A model generated the notes under the pieces. That model saw only the letters and a program-made list of their open reading frames with translations. It was not told the DNA's origin and did no database searches. The translations under genes were made by a program, and so were the position numbers. 5,511 bases of DNA from Spirochaetaceae bacterium (GTDB taxonomy: Bacteria; Spirochaetota; Spirochaetia; Treponematales; Breznakiellaceae): contig JAISQV010000237.1 in the NCBI GenBank assembly GCA_031273985.1, forward strand, positions 1 to 5,511, written 5' to 3'. Of this stretch, positions 5,480 to 5,511 are shown one piece after another (position 1 is the stretch's first letter; every line of letters starts with the position of its first letter).

Positions 5480-5511
5480 TGACTTCATTAAGCCAATTGT
5501 CAACGATACGG

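Overview
The window looks like chromosomal DNA of a GC-rich member of the Treponema lineage (Spirochaetes). The clearest marker is a 684-residue cytoplasmic filament protein A (CfpA), a protein known from treponemes. Next to it are a degenerate von Willebrand factor A-like (vWA-like) protein and a homologue of the Treponema pallidum adhesin pallilysin (TP0751). From memory, T. pallidum has the same neighbourhood (TP0748 = cfpA, TP0750 and TP0751 = vWA-like protein and pallilysin), so this looks like a conserved treponemal locus. Species cannot be fixed from the sequence alone. The GC content is well above that of T. pallidum-like oral treponemes with low GC, and suits a termite-gut or free-living relative.

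Layout. Positions 867 to 1 (minus strand, running off the left edge) encode a protein with an HPr-like C-terminal domain. A strong intrinsic terminator (921-951, minus strand) separates it from cfpA (3054 to 1000, minus). A divergent intergenic region (3055-3256) holds back-to-back promoter candidates whose -35 boxes abut, plus a cfpA leader rich in hairpins. On the plus strand lies a two-gene operon: a secreted vWA-like protein (3257-3805) and the pallilysin-family protein (3807-5300). The right end (5301-5511) has no gene. It holds an imperfect inverted repeat built from short CACGGAC/CACAGAC units with an inner hairpin.

How the parts may work together. CfpA builds ribbon-like filaments in the cytoplasm that affect cell division and motility. 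The plus-strand pair is exported and, by homology, probably acts at the cell envelope or surface. The two transcription units diverge from a shared regulatory region, so they could be co-controlled, but no common function can be read from the sequence. The most notable points are the missing HEXXH metalloprotease motif in the pallilysin homologue, its N-terminal extension resembling three FG-GAP-type repeats, a probable leaderless start for the vWA-like gene, and the HPr-like domain encoded downstream of cfpA.
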